A stretch of DNA of 64,000 nucleotides from JAABUE01 sp037440925 (GTDB lineage: Bacteria > Chloroflexota > Anaerolineae > Anaerolineales > Villigracilaceae), in contig JBBITF010000011.1 in the NCBI GenBank assembly GCA_037440925.1, forward strand, positions 1-64,000, in the 5' to 3' direction. The notes beneath the pieces were generated by a model. It saw only the letters and a program-made list of their open reading frames with translations, searched no databases and was not told where the DNA came from. Below are positions 41,727 through 49,546 of the stretch, in pieces (position 1 is the stretch's first letter; every line of letters starts with the position of its first letter). The position numbers and the translations under genes are program-made.

Positions 41727-42698
41727 ATGCCCAATGTCTACTTCTTTTTCGGCAATGACGAATTTGCCATCTCGCGCCGTCTGAAAGAGTTCGAGGCTGA
41801 TTTCCCCGATTCTACCAGCGCGGACATGAACATTGCTCGCCTGGATGCGCGCACAATGACCGAAAATGATCTGAACACGGCTGTCAACGCCATGCCGTTC
41901 CTGGCGCGCAGACGCCTGGCGCTGTTGTCGAACCCCTCCGCTAAATACATCAAACCGGCTGAGCGTAAGAAATTTGAGCAATTCCTCGAAAATACGCCTG
42001 AAACGGTTCGGTTGGTCGTTTATGAACTTATCGAGCCGAAAGAGGTAGAACGACACTGGCTGGTGAAATGGGCAGAGAAAAATCGTGCGCAGGTCGAGAT
42101 GCGCGCTTTCATGCTTCCGCGCCCCAAAGAAATGACCGGCTGGATACTCCAAGAGACCAAATCTCAAGGAGGAAGCATGGCTCCCCTTGCCGCCGCCAAA
42201 CTGGCCGAGATGGTGGGCGTGGACACGCGCCAGGCAACGCAGGAAATTGCCAAATTGTTGGCTTACGTCAATTGGGAGCGGCAGGTCGAAGTCCAGGATG
42301 TAGAAGCGGTCAGCGTCGTCGTCGCCCAAGAAAGCGTCTTCGATTTCGTGGATGCGCTGGCCGCCGGAAACAGTCAGTTGGCACAACGTTTGCTACACCG
42401 CTTGCTGGAGAATGAAGACGCCTTCGCGTTGTGGGGAATGGTAATACGCCAGTTTCGCCTGCTGCTGCAAGCGCGGGAAATTTTGGATGCGGGCGGCGGC
42501 AAGGAACAGGTGGCGGCAACGCTGGGCATACATCCTTTTGTAGCAGAAAAAACGGCCGCTCAAGCGCGCGCTTTTACGCTGCCCGTCCTGGAAGCCATCT
42601 ATCACAAACTGCTCGAAATTGACGAGGCGGCCAAGACCAGCCAGACGCCGCTCGACCTGGGGTTGGATATGCTGGTAGTGGAACTGACCCGCGCGTGA
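41727..42698 (+). CDS. holA: DNA polymerase III, delta subunit
   Basis: 323 aa from ATG 41727. It is the clamp-loader subunit that opens the sliding clamp. VYFFFGNDEFAISRRLKEFE is the conserved opening, LLSNPSAKYIKPAERKKFEQ and EMRAFMLPRPKEMTGWILQE lie mid-protein, and the C-terminal collar domain (FDFVDALAAGNSQLAQRLLH) follows from about 210. TTG 41706 would add seven residues but is less likely. TATACT (41712-41717) ends nine bases before the ATG, again giving a very short leader. Confidence 0.9.
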   Translation: MPNVYFFFGNDEFAISRRLKEFEADFPDSTSADMNIARLDARTMTENDLNTAVNAMPFLARRRLALLSNPSAKYIKPAERKKFEQFLENTPETVRLVVYELIEPKEVERHWLVKWAEKNRAQVEMRAFMLPRPKEMTGWILQETKSQGGSMAPLAAAKLAEMVGVDTRQATQEIAKLLAYVNWERQVEVQDVEAVSVVVAQESVFDFVDALAAGNSQLAQRLLHRLLENEDAFALWGMVIRQFRLLLQAREILDAGGGKEQVAATLGIHPFVAEKTAAQARAFTLPVLEAIYHKLLEIDEAAKTSQTPLDLGLDMLVVELTRA

Positions 42699-42791
42699 GC
42701 GTTTTACGGATTTGCTGCCAATTTCCAAACCAAGATTGACGATGTAACTTGACATACCGCCAATCCGTATTGTTGCGTATCTCAAATTTCA

Positions 42792-43125
42792 TCATTCCGG
42801 TAGAACGAGAGACTCCAGTGAGCAAATCAACGCCGGCAAGTCTTCTTTGACAGTATCCCAAACCGTCCCCCAATTCACGCGTGAATATTCATGAATGATA
42901 CGGTTACGCATCCCGATCATCAAATGCCAGGGAATTTCAGGATGCAATTCCTAGAAACTTTCGCACTGATCCTGCCGACTCGCCGATAATTTCCAATCTG
43001 CGAGCAACGGCATCCTGAACCATTTCATCTTGCTCAAACTCGGATCGCGATAGTTTTGCTGCATACTTGATTGCCCTCTTTGCGGCAAGGAGGGTATCGA
43101 GCAAATAGGCTTCATCCCGCAGCAT
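42792..43125 (-). pseudogene. HEPN (DUF86) toxin with a single-base frameshift
   Basis: The first frame (MLRDEAYLLDTLLAAKRAIK to AGSVRKFL) breaks near 42950. One base out of frame, the reading continues as ELHPEIPWHLMIGMRNRIIH and on to a stop at 42792-42794. RNRIIHEY is the RxxxxH/RNxxxH catalytic motif of DUF86 HEPN RNases. So the catalytic motif lies beyond the frameshift. Either the toxin is inactivated or the assembly has one base too many. Confidence 0.8.
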
Positions 43126-43429
43126 AAACCACCTGTGTGTTGCTCAAAATACTCTTGCGGCGAATGTAGTTCTCGCTTCTTTCGATGGCGGCGCGTTCCA
43201 CCAAATCCACATCGCGTCCGAAAATGTTCTTGAGTTCATCTTCCATCCGCACAAGATCAAACAGGCTGACGCGCGAATCAGGCGCAAATGTGACCAGCGC
43301 ATCCACGTCGCTATCAGGGCGAAAATCATCGCGCAGAACAGAGCCAAACAGCGAAAATTCCACCACTTTCCAACGACGGCAGAACGCGGCAATTTTTCTT
43401 CGAGGAATCATAATCTGTTGCTTTTTCAT
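43112..43429 (-). CDS. MNT-type nucleotidyltransferase (HEPN antitoxin)
   Basis: 105 aa, minimal nucleotidyltransferase. VVEFSLFGSVLRDDFRPDSD and VDALVTF near residues 22-48 give GS-x9-D-x-D, and DVDLVERAAIER near 73 has the third acidic site. Overlaps the HEPN gene by 14 nt. In characterised systems the MNT partner blocks the HEPN RNase by adding AMP. The first ATG is followed by a second at MIPRRKIAAF, which could be used instead. Confidence 0.87.
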   Translation of the reverse strand: MKKQQIMIPRRKIAAFCRRWKVVEFSLFGSVLRDDFRPDSDVDALVTFAPDSRVSLFDLVRMEDELKNIFGRDVDLVERAAIERSENYIRRKSILSNTQVVYAAG

Positions 43430-43498
43430 AAGACTGTCGCAAAAAATTATAGCACAAGAACAAACCTGAAAAGCCTCAAGTCAATGAGCAGAACGTTG

Positions 43499-43504
43499 TA
43501 TAAT
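43499..43504 (+). promoter_or_regulatory. -10 box TATAAT for a probably leaderless priA mRNA
   Basis: Perfect TATAAT ends six bases before the ATG at 43511. No ribosome-binding site is present between them, and the -35 region is weak. Confidence 0.45.
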
Positions 43505-43510
43505 CCCCTC

Positions 43511-46042
43511 ATGCTCGTACAAGTCGCCGTCAATGTACCCTCCGTTTCGGGGGTCTTCGATTACCATCTCCTGCCCGAATTGGCGGGCAGAGTGGGCGTT
43601 GGTAGTCTGGTGACGGTGCCGTTCGGCGCGCAGGTAGCGCAGGGGGTGGCGCTGCGCTTTGTCGAGCGGGATTCGGTTGCCGAGACCAAAGCGGTTTTGG
43701 ATTTGGTGGACGCCGACCCCGTTTTGACGCCGGCCCAGATTGCGCTGGCCGAATCCCTGGCCGAGGAGACGCTCTCGCCTCTTTCTGCGACGATTGGCCT
43801 GTTCCTGCCGCCCGGGCTGAGTCAGCAGGCCGACGTTTTATACTCACCCCGCAGCGCCGTTCTCCCTTCCGGCGGCGAGTTGGGAACGGTTCAAAAACGG
43901 CTGCTGGCTCTGCTGAGCGAGCGTGGCCCGTTGCGTGGGCGTCAAATCTCCCACCATTTTGGGCCGCAGGAATGGCGCAAGGCCGCCGACTGGCTGGTAA
44001 AGCGCGGACTGTTGGATAAGCGCCCCGTCTTGCCGCCAGTGACCATACGCCCAAAATTTGTCCGCGTGGCGCAATTGGCCGCGCCGCTGGAGGTTGTTCA
44101 GGCTGCCTTGCCAGAATTGGGAAAGACCGAGGCCGTCCGAAAACGCCGCGCTGCCGCCTTGTCTTGCCTGATGCGTGAACTGGACGAGGTGAACGTCTCA
44201 TGGGTCTATGCTGAGAGCGGCTGTAATCTGTCTGATTTGCAGGAACTGGCCGAGCGCGGTTTGATCGTCTTGCGCGAGAACGAGGTTTGGCGGGATCCAT
44301 TGGAGAGAGTAGAGAGCAGAGGAGTAGAGAACAGTCCCCCTCCGCAGTTGACGAAATACCAGCAAACAGCCTGGGAGCAAATCCAAGCAGCGTTCAACTC
44401 CCAATCTGCGCTTCCACCCTTCCTGCTGCATGGCGTGACCGGCTCCGGCAAGACCGAGTTGTATCTGCGCGCAGCCGAGGAAGCCGCGCAGCGCGGGCGG
44501 CAGGCCATCATCCTGGTACCTGAGATTGCGCTCACCCCTCAGACGGTGCGGCGTTTCCTGGCGCGCTTCCCTGGACAGGTGGGGCTGATTCATTCCAAAC
44601 TGTCAGAAGGGGAACGCTACGATACCTGGCGAAGAGCGCGCGCCGGGCTGCTCAAGGTGGTTATTGGACCGCGCAGCGCCTTGTTTGCCCCGCTGCCTCG
44701 CCCTGGCCTGATTGTGTTGGATGAGTGTCATGACGCTTCGTATTACCAGTCTGAGCCGCCCTTTTATCATGCAGTGACGGCAGCGCAAACCTACGCGCGG
44801 CTGACAGGGGCGGTGTGCATTTTAGGCTCGGCCACGCCAACGGTGACACAGAGATATCAGGCAGAAATTGGCAGTCTGCGCTTGCTAGAACTGCCAGAGC
44901 GCATCGAACGCCGCCTCAGCAACGCAGAATTGATTCCGCAGCCTGGAGGAAAGCGCAAAGACGTGGGGGCGGTAATGGATTCTGGCAAGCGATCTCATGA
45001 AGTGAGAGAGACCGGCCTGCCGCCGGTTGCCATTGTGGATATGCGCGAGGAACTCCAAGCCGGACACCGCGCCATCTTCAGCCGCGCCCTGACCGAAGCC
45101 CTGGCAGAAACTCTCTTACGCGGCGAGCAGGCCATTTTGTTCCTCAACCGACGCGGTACGGCCACCTACGTCTTTTGCCGCGATTGTGGCTTTGTCTTGA
45201 AGTGTCCGCAATGTGACACGCCCCTGACGCTGCACCTCGAAGAACGGGAGCGGCTGTTGTGCCACCACTGCGGTTACACGCGCCAGAAACCGGCTAAATG
45301 CCCGCAGTGCGGCAGCGCGCAGATACGCGAATACGGGCTGGGCAGCGAAAAAGTCGAGGCGGAGGTGAAGGCGCTCTTTCCGCAGGCGCGCGTGTTGCGC
45401 TGGGATTGGGAGACCACCCGCAGCAAGGATGCGCACGAAATCATCCTGGCGCACTTTGCCGCCCATCGGGCAGACGTGCTGGTGGGTACGCAAATGCTGG
45501 CCAAAGGGCTGGACCTGCCGCTGGTGACGTTGGTGGGCGCGGTGTTGGCAGATGTAGGCCTATACCTGCCCGATCCGTTTGCCGAAGAGCGCGTCTTTCA
45601 GGTGTTGACACAGGTAGCCGGGCGAGCCGGGCGAGGGGCGCGCAGCGGACGGGTCATCTTACAAACCTTTCAGCCGCAAAACCGCGCCTTGCAGGCCGCC
45701 GCCAGACACGATTATGCCCGATTCTACGCCGATGAACTGGTCCAGCGCCGCAGGCTGGGGTATCCGCCTTTTGCGCGCCTGGTCAGGCTGGAGTTCCGTT
45801 ACCGCGAAAACGCCCGGGCCGAGGCCGAGGCTCAAAAAACGGCCAGCAGGCTCAAGTCGCAGATCGAGGCGCAGGGACGCCGTCAGACGGAATTGATTGG
45901 CCCCGTCCCGTGTTTCTTTGCCCAATTGGGCGGTGTGTATCGTTGGCAGATTCTCCTGCGTGGGCCAGACCCGGTTAGTCTACTGCGAGGGCAAAATTTA
46001 GAGAATTGCCGGGTTGAAACGCAGCCGATAAGTTTGCTATAA
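43511..46042 (+). CDS. priA: Primosomal protein N' (replication restart helicase)
   Basis: 843 aa from ATG 43511 (MLVQVAVNVPSVSGVFDYHL). N-terminal DNA-binding domain (1-110), helicase with Walker A HGVTGSGKTELYLRAAEEAA near 311, a DECHD box in place of DEEHD near 400, and RGTATYVFCRDCGFVLKCPQ followed by two more Cys pairs forming the zinc domain (near 550-590). QVAGRAGRGARSGRVILQTF is helicase motif VI. A short heptamer array (44301-44338) adds RVESRGVENS before the helicase domain. The upstream frame to 43418 overlaps the MNT gene and lacks family similarity. Confidence 0.94.
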   Translation: MLVQVAVNVPSVSGVFDYHLLPELAGRVGVGSLVTVPFGAQVAQGVALRFVERDSVAETKAVLDLVDADPVLTPAQIALAESLAEETLSPLSATIGLFLPPGLSQQADVLYSPRSAVLPSGGELGTVQKRLLALLSERGPLRGRQISHHFGPQEWRKAADWLVKRGLLDKRPVLPPVTIRPKFVRVAQLAAPLEVVQAALPELGKTEAVRKRRAAALSCLMRELDEVNVSWVYAESGCNLSDLQELAERGLIVLRENEVWRDPLERVESRGVENSPPPQLTKYQQTAWEQIQAAFNSQSALPPFLLHGVTGSGKTELYLRAAEEAAQRGRQAIILVPEIALTPQTVRRFLARFPGQVGLIHSKLSEGERYDTWRRARAGLLKVVIGPRSALFAPLPRPGLIVLDECHDASYYQSEPPFYHAVTAAQTYARLTGAVCILGSATPTVTQRYQAEIGSLRLLELPERIERRLSNAELIPQPGGKRKDVGAVMDSGKRSHEVRETGLPPVAIVDMREELQAGHRAIFSRALTEALAETLLRGEQAILFLNRRGTATYVFCRDCGFVLKCPQCDTPLTLHLEERERLLCHHCGYTRQKPAKCPQCGSAQIREYGLGSEKVEAEVKALFPQARVLRWDWETTRSKDAHEIILAHFAAHRADVLVGTQMLAKGLDLPLVTLVGAVLADVGLYLPDPFAEERVFQVLTQVAGRAGRGARSGRVILQTFQPQNRALQAAARHDYARFYADELVQRRRLGYPPFARLVRLEFRYRENARAEAEAQKTASRLKSQIEAQGRRQTELIGPVPCFFAQLGGVYRWQILLRGPDPVSLLRGQNLENCRVETQPISLL
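44301..44338. repeat. Heptamer words (TAGAGAG type) inside priA
   Basis: TGGAGAG, TAGAGAG, CAGAG(G)AG, TAGAGAA, CAGTCCC with one base of slip. Same words as the left arm of the array at 12569-12617, and both code for RVES and VEN peptides. It lies at the joint between the DNA-binding and helicase domains. Confidence 0.65.
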
Positions 46043-46076
46043 TCAAGCCCTCAGCCCCTTTCGCTTGGAGGTAACC

Positions 46077-46979
46077 ATGCAAAGTTTTAGCCGTGGATGG
46101 TCGTTTCTAGTGCAGGCCTGGCAGATGGCGTTGAGAGATAGGGACTTGCTCAAGCCGTCTGTTTATGCCTTGCTGGTAGGGTTTGCGCTTTCTACGCTTG
46201 GGGTTATTCCTGTGGTGGGGGCATATTTGCTGTTTGGCGATTTAAGCGTTGGGCGGGTCTTCACTTTCTTATTGGGCGCGTTGATGGTGTTCCTCAATTT
46301 TCTGGTGACTTATATTTTTTCCGGCATGACCGCATACCTCATCTATGGCTATCTCTCAGAGGGCGATGGCCGCATGGACAAGGCCTGGGCAATTGTGAAG
46401 CGCGATTTTTTTGATTTACTCACCCTGGCGGCGGCTTCTACGGCTGTCAACTTGCTTAAAAGTTTGACCAATAAAAACAGGCGCAAGAGCGGCAAAGTCG
46501 CAGTTCGGCTGACCAGCGCCGCAGCCGGTCTGCTTCAAACCTTGTGGACGGAGGCGGCCTATCTCATCTTGCCAGCCATGGTGATTGACGACCTCAACCT
46601 CAAGCAGGGCCTGGAGCGCGTTTGGAAGATTGCCAAAGAGAATCTGTTGCTGATGAGTATTAGCGCGGTGGGGGTGCGCGCTGTCACGGGCTTGATTGGC
46701 TTTGTGTTGAGCGTTGGCGGCGCTTTGATTGGTCTGGCGGTTGGATACGGTTTGGTGGCTGTCTTGGGGACAGGGTGGATGGGTTTGGCGCTAGGCATCG
46801 GCAGCGGCCTGCTGATTTTTTTTGTGTTTGCGCTGATTGCCAGTTGGGTAAACACGTACACCAGCATTGCTTATCACACTTGTTTGTACATCTGGGCGCG
46901 CGAGGTGGAAAAAGCGCAAGCCGCCGATCAACCTATCCAAATAGCGGCTCCCGCCCCCCTGGCCGCCGTGTTGGGATGA
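46077..46979 (+). CDS. DUF6159-like membrane protein
   Basis: 300 aa from ATG 46077, with GGAGGT six bases upstream; the TTG at 46065 is less likely. About five to six membrane helices (SVYALLVGFALSTLGVIPVV, FLLGALMVFLNFLVTYIFSG) and a Gly-rich C-terminal helix. SRGWSFLVQAWQMALRDRDL at the start and ILPAMVIDDLNLKQGLERVW mid-protein suit the DUF6159 family, whose role is unknown. TATAAT lies at 46038-46043. It heads a tight four-gene run ending at lysA. Confidence 0.75.
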   Translation: MQSFSRGWSFLVQAWQMALRDRDLLKPSVYALLVGFALSTLGVIPVVGAYLLFGDLSVGRVFTFLLGALMVFLNFLVTYIFSGMTAYLIYGYLSEGDGRMDKAWAIVKRDFFDLLTLAAASTAVNLLKSLTNKNRRKSGKVAVRLTSAAAGLLQTLWTEAAYLILPAMVIDDLNLKQGLERVWKIAKENLLLMSISAVGVRAVTGLIGFVLSVGGALIGLAVGYGLVAVLGTGWMGLALGIGSGLLIFFVFALIASWVNTYTSIAYHTCLYIWAREVEKAQAADQPIQIAAPAPLAAVLG

Positions 46980-46985
46980 CCGCCC

Positions 46986-47498
46986 ATGCAGCCACAATCT
47001 CAGCCACACCGTGAAGTGCTTTCTTGGGACGAGATTGATCGTCTAATTGACCAGTTGCTGCCCCAGTTTCGCCGCGAGTTTACCGCCATGGTGATGATTA
47101 CGCGGGGCGGTATCATCCCCGGCGGTCTGCTGGCCGAAGCGATGAACATCACCCATGTTTTGACGGCGGCCGTAGATTTCCCGGCTCAGGTGGCTACCGA
47201 GCAAGGCAAGTTGATGGCCTGGCCTGAGTTCATTCAATTTCCCGCCGAAGACAAGTTGCGCGGACGCCCGACCCTGATCGTGGACGATGTGTGGGGTTCT
47301 GGGCGCACCATTACGGCTGTCAAGAACCGCGTCTCGGCGGCGGGCGGTTTCCCGGAGACCTGCGTGCTGCATTTCAATCCTTATCGCAATTTGTTCGGCA
47401 GCGTCCGCCCCGATTATTATGCGGCTGTCACAGATGCATTCATTGTGTATCCGTGGGAAATTGACCGCGGCGCAGACAAAATGATTTTAGGCTCATAG
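46986..47498 (+). CDS. Phosphoribosyltransferase
   Basis: 170 aa, type I phosphoribosyltransferase fold. PTLIVDDVWGSGRTITAVKN near residues 97-116 is the PRPP-binding motif (two Asp, then GSGRT), and MVMITRGGIIPGGLLAEAMN near 35 is the pyrophosphate loop. The short size fits xanthine or hypoxanthine phosphoribosyltransferase-like proteins of purine salvage, but the base specificity hood is not diagnostic. It begins 6 nt after the DUF6159 gene. Confidence 0.85.
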   Translation: MQPQSQPHREVLSWDEIDRLIDQLLPQFRREFTAMVMITRGGIIPGGLLAEAMNITHVLTAAVDFPAQVATEQGKLMAWPEFIQFPAEDKLRGRPTLIVDDVWGSGRTITAVKNRVSAAGGFPETCVLHFNPYRNLFGSVRPDYYAAVTDAFIVYPWEIDRGADKMILGS

Positions 47499-47501
47499 AC
47501 C

Positions 47502-48197
47502 ATGCGTATCCTTCCTACTGATACCGCCTCTCGTTTGGCGCTACTACGCAGCAATGAATACTTCAATGATTTGGACGACGCTTTGCTCAGGAAGATAGCC
47601 GAGGATATGCAATTGCGCGAGTTCGAGCGCGGCGAGGCGCTGTTTTGGGAAAGGGACGAATGCGCTGGCTTGCATGTCATCCAAAAGGGCTGCGTGAAAC
47701 TCTACCGCCTATCGCCACAAGGACGGCAATACATTGTGCGTATCTTGCAGGAAGGCGAGACCTGCAACGAAGTTCCAACCTTCGACGGCGGCGTCAATCC
47801 GGTAAACGGCGAGGCGCTGGAGACAACCCGCGTTTGGGTCATTGAAGCGGGCGCCTTGCGCGAATTGCTCCAAACTCATCCGGAATTTTCTAAAAAGGTA
47901 CTGTACAATTTTGCCCAAATCCTGCGCGGACTGGTCGAGCGCGTCAGCGAAATGGCTTTCTTTCAAGTCACGCACCGCCTGGCGCGCCTGATCAGCGAAT
48001 TGCCAGCCGAGGAATTGAGCGGCGAGGCTGCGCATTGGACGCAGGAACAGATGGCGGCGCGGTTAGGCACGGTGCGCGAGGTGGTAGCGCGCTCGCTCAA
48101 GGAATTGGAGCGCAGCGGCGCCATCCGCCTAGACAAGCGCCGCATCCGCGTCTCGGATCCAGACGTTTTGGCGCAGTGGGCGCAGCCGTGGAATTGA
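47502..48197 (+). CDS. Crp/Fnr-family transcription regulator
   Basis: 231 aa. The N-terminal cyclic-nucleotide-binding-type beta barrel (about 20-130) includes RGEALFWERDECAGLHVIQK and GCVKLYRLSPQGRQYIVRIL; there is no N-terminal Cys cluster, so it is not an Fnr iron-sulfur sensor. A dimerisation helix follows. The HTH is MAARLGTVREVVARSLKELE near 185-205. It lies 3 nt after the phosphoribosyltransferase. The effector is unknown. Confidence 0.9.
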   Translation: MRILPTDTASRLALLRSNEYFNDLDDALLRKIAEDMQLREFERGEALFWERDECAGLHVIQKGCVKLYRLSPQGRQYIVRILQEGETCNEVPTFDGGVNPVNGEALETTRVWVIEAGALRELLQTHPEFSKKVLYNFAQILRGLVERVSEMAFFQVTHRLARLISELPAEELSGEAAHWTQEQMAARLGTVREVVARSLKELERSGAIRLDKRRIRVSDPDVLAQWAQPWN

Positions 48198-48204
48198 TTT
48201 TCTC

Positions 48205-49497
48205 ATGAGTCGCCTGGCGTTCTTTCCCGATACGGCTAAAATCGAAGGGGACGTTCTGACCCTGGCAGGGCAAGATTTGCGGGCGCTGGCCGACGCTTAC
48301 GGGACGCCCTTGTACGTGTATGACCAAAAGACTCTCGACAACGCCGTCGCCGGCTATCAGGACGCGCTCGCTTCGTTCTACCCCGGGCCTGCTTCCGTTA
48401 CCTATGCGGGGAAAGCCGCCCTCTTTTTGGCTCTCGTCCGCTGGAGTCAGCGGCACGGCCTGTGGCTCGATTGCACCGGGGAGGGAGAAATTGCCATTGC
48501 CCTGGCCGGCGGCGCGCCGCGCGAGCATATTCTTGTGCATGGAGTCAACAAGTCGCAGGCGGATATTCGCTCTGCGGTCGAATACGCGGGCACCATTGTA
48601 GTAGACAACTTATCCGAGCTCTTGCGCCTGGCCGGCTTTGCCCATCGCGCTCAATTTCCCGAAGTGTGGCTGCGCTTGCAGCCTGGCCTGGCGGTATCTA
48701 CTCATGCCTATATCCAAACCGGCCAGCGCAGCAGTAAATTTGGCATGGAGGCCGAAGAACTGTTGCAAGCGGCGCTCTTATGCCGTGAACGTGGACTGCC
48801 GTTGACAGGCTTGCATTTTCACCTCGGCTCTCAATTCCGCAACCCGGCTCCGCTGCAACCGGCCATCGAACTGGCGCTGGAACTGGCTCGACAAATCGGC
48901 TTTACAGACGTATGGCATTTCTCGCCAGGCGGAGGGTTGGGCGTAGCCTATCACGAGGACGACCTGCCGCAGCCCGACCGTGATGCGTATATCCGCCTAA
49001 TTGCCGAAAGCGTGAAGGCAAATTGCCAGAAGAATAGATTGCCCTTGCCGCGCCTGCACCTTGAGCCGGGCCGCAGTTTGGTAGCGCGCGCCGGCGTGGC
49101 GCTTTACCGTGTCGAGACGGTCAAACGACAAGGCGGGCGCACCTGGTTGCTGGTAGATGGCGGTCTAGCCGATAACCCGCGCCATGCGCTCTACGGGGCG
49201 CAGTACTCTTGTTTAACGGTAGCAGGTGCGGGGCGGGAAAGAAGCGAGCGCGTCCACATCGCAGGTCCCTATTGTGAGTCGGGCGATGTCCTCATCGAGG
49301 ATTTGCCCATGCCAGAAGTCCAAGAAGGAGAGTTGCTGGCTGTGCCGGTCTGCGGGGCGTATCATTTGAGCATGTCCAGCAATTACAACGGGGCGCGGCG
49401 GCCGGCGGTAGTGTGGCTGGAAAATGGGCAAGCGCGTCTCGTTCAACGGCGGGAAACAGTGGAAGATTTACTGCGGCGAGAGATACCAGAGAAATGA
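48205..49497 (+). CDS. lysA: Diaminopimelate decarboxylase
   Basis: 430 aa PLP-dependent decarboxylase of group IV, which makes L-lysine from meso-diaminopimelate. SVTYAGKAALFLALVRW near 65 has the PLP Lys, LHFHLGSQFRNPAPL near 207 and FSPGGGLGVAYHEDD near 240 are barrel motifs, LEPGRSLVARAGVALY near 288 and CGAYHLSMSSNYNGARRPAV near 388 complete the site. AYGTPLYVYD near residue 30 is the family start. It closes the four-gene run. Confidence 0.92.
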   Translation: MSRLAFFPDTAKIEGDVLTLAGQDLRALADAYGTPLYVYDQKTLDNAVAGYQDALASFYPGPASVTYAGKAALFLALVRWSQRHGLWLDCTGEGEIAIALAGGAPREHILVHGVNKSQADIRSAVEYAGTIVVDNLSELLRLAGFAHRAQFPEVWLRLQPGLAVSTHAYIQTGQRSSKFGMEAEELLQAALLCRERGLPLTGLHFHLGSQFRNPAPLQPAIELALELARQIGFTDVWHFSPGGGLGVAYHEDDLPQPDRDAYIRLIAESVKANCQKNRLPLPRLHLEPGRSLVARAGVALYRVETVKRQGGRTWLLVDGGLADNPRHALYGAQYSCLTVAGAGRERSERVHIAGPYCESGDVLIEDLPMPEVQEGELLAVPVCGAYHLSMSSNYNGARRPAVVWLENGQARLVQRRETVEDLLRREIPEK

Positions 49498-49529
49498 ACA
49501 TCCCGAAGGCTTGTGACCTTCGGGATGTT
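49497..49529. terminator. Hairpin between convergent lysA and fhs
   Basis: AACATCCCGAAGG (49497-49509), 7-nt loop, CCTTCGGGATGTT (49517-49529): perfect 13-bp stem directly at the lysA stop and 18 nt from the fhs stop. No T-run follows on either strand, so it may be a processing or Rho-stabilising hairpin. Confidence 0.6.
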
Positions 49530-49546
49530 GGCTGAATCGGAGCGGG

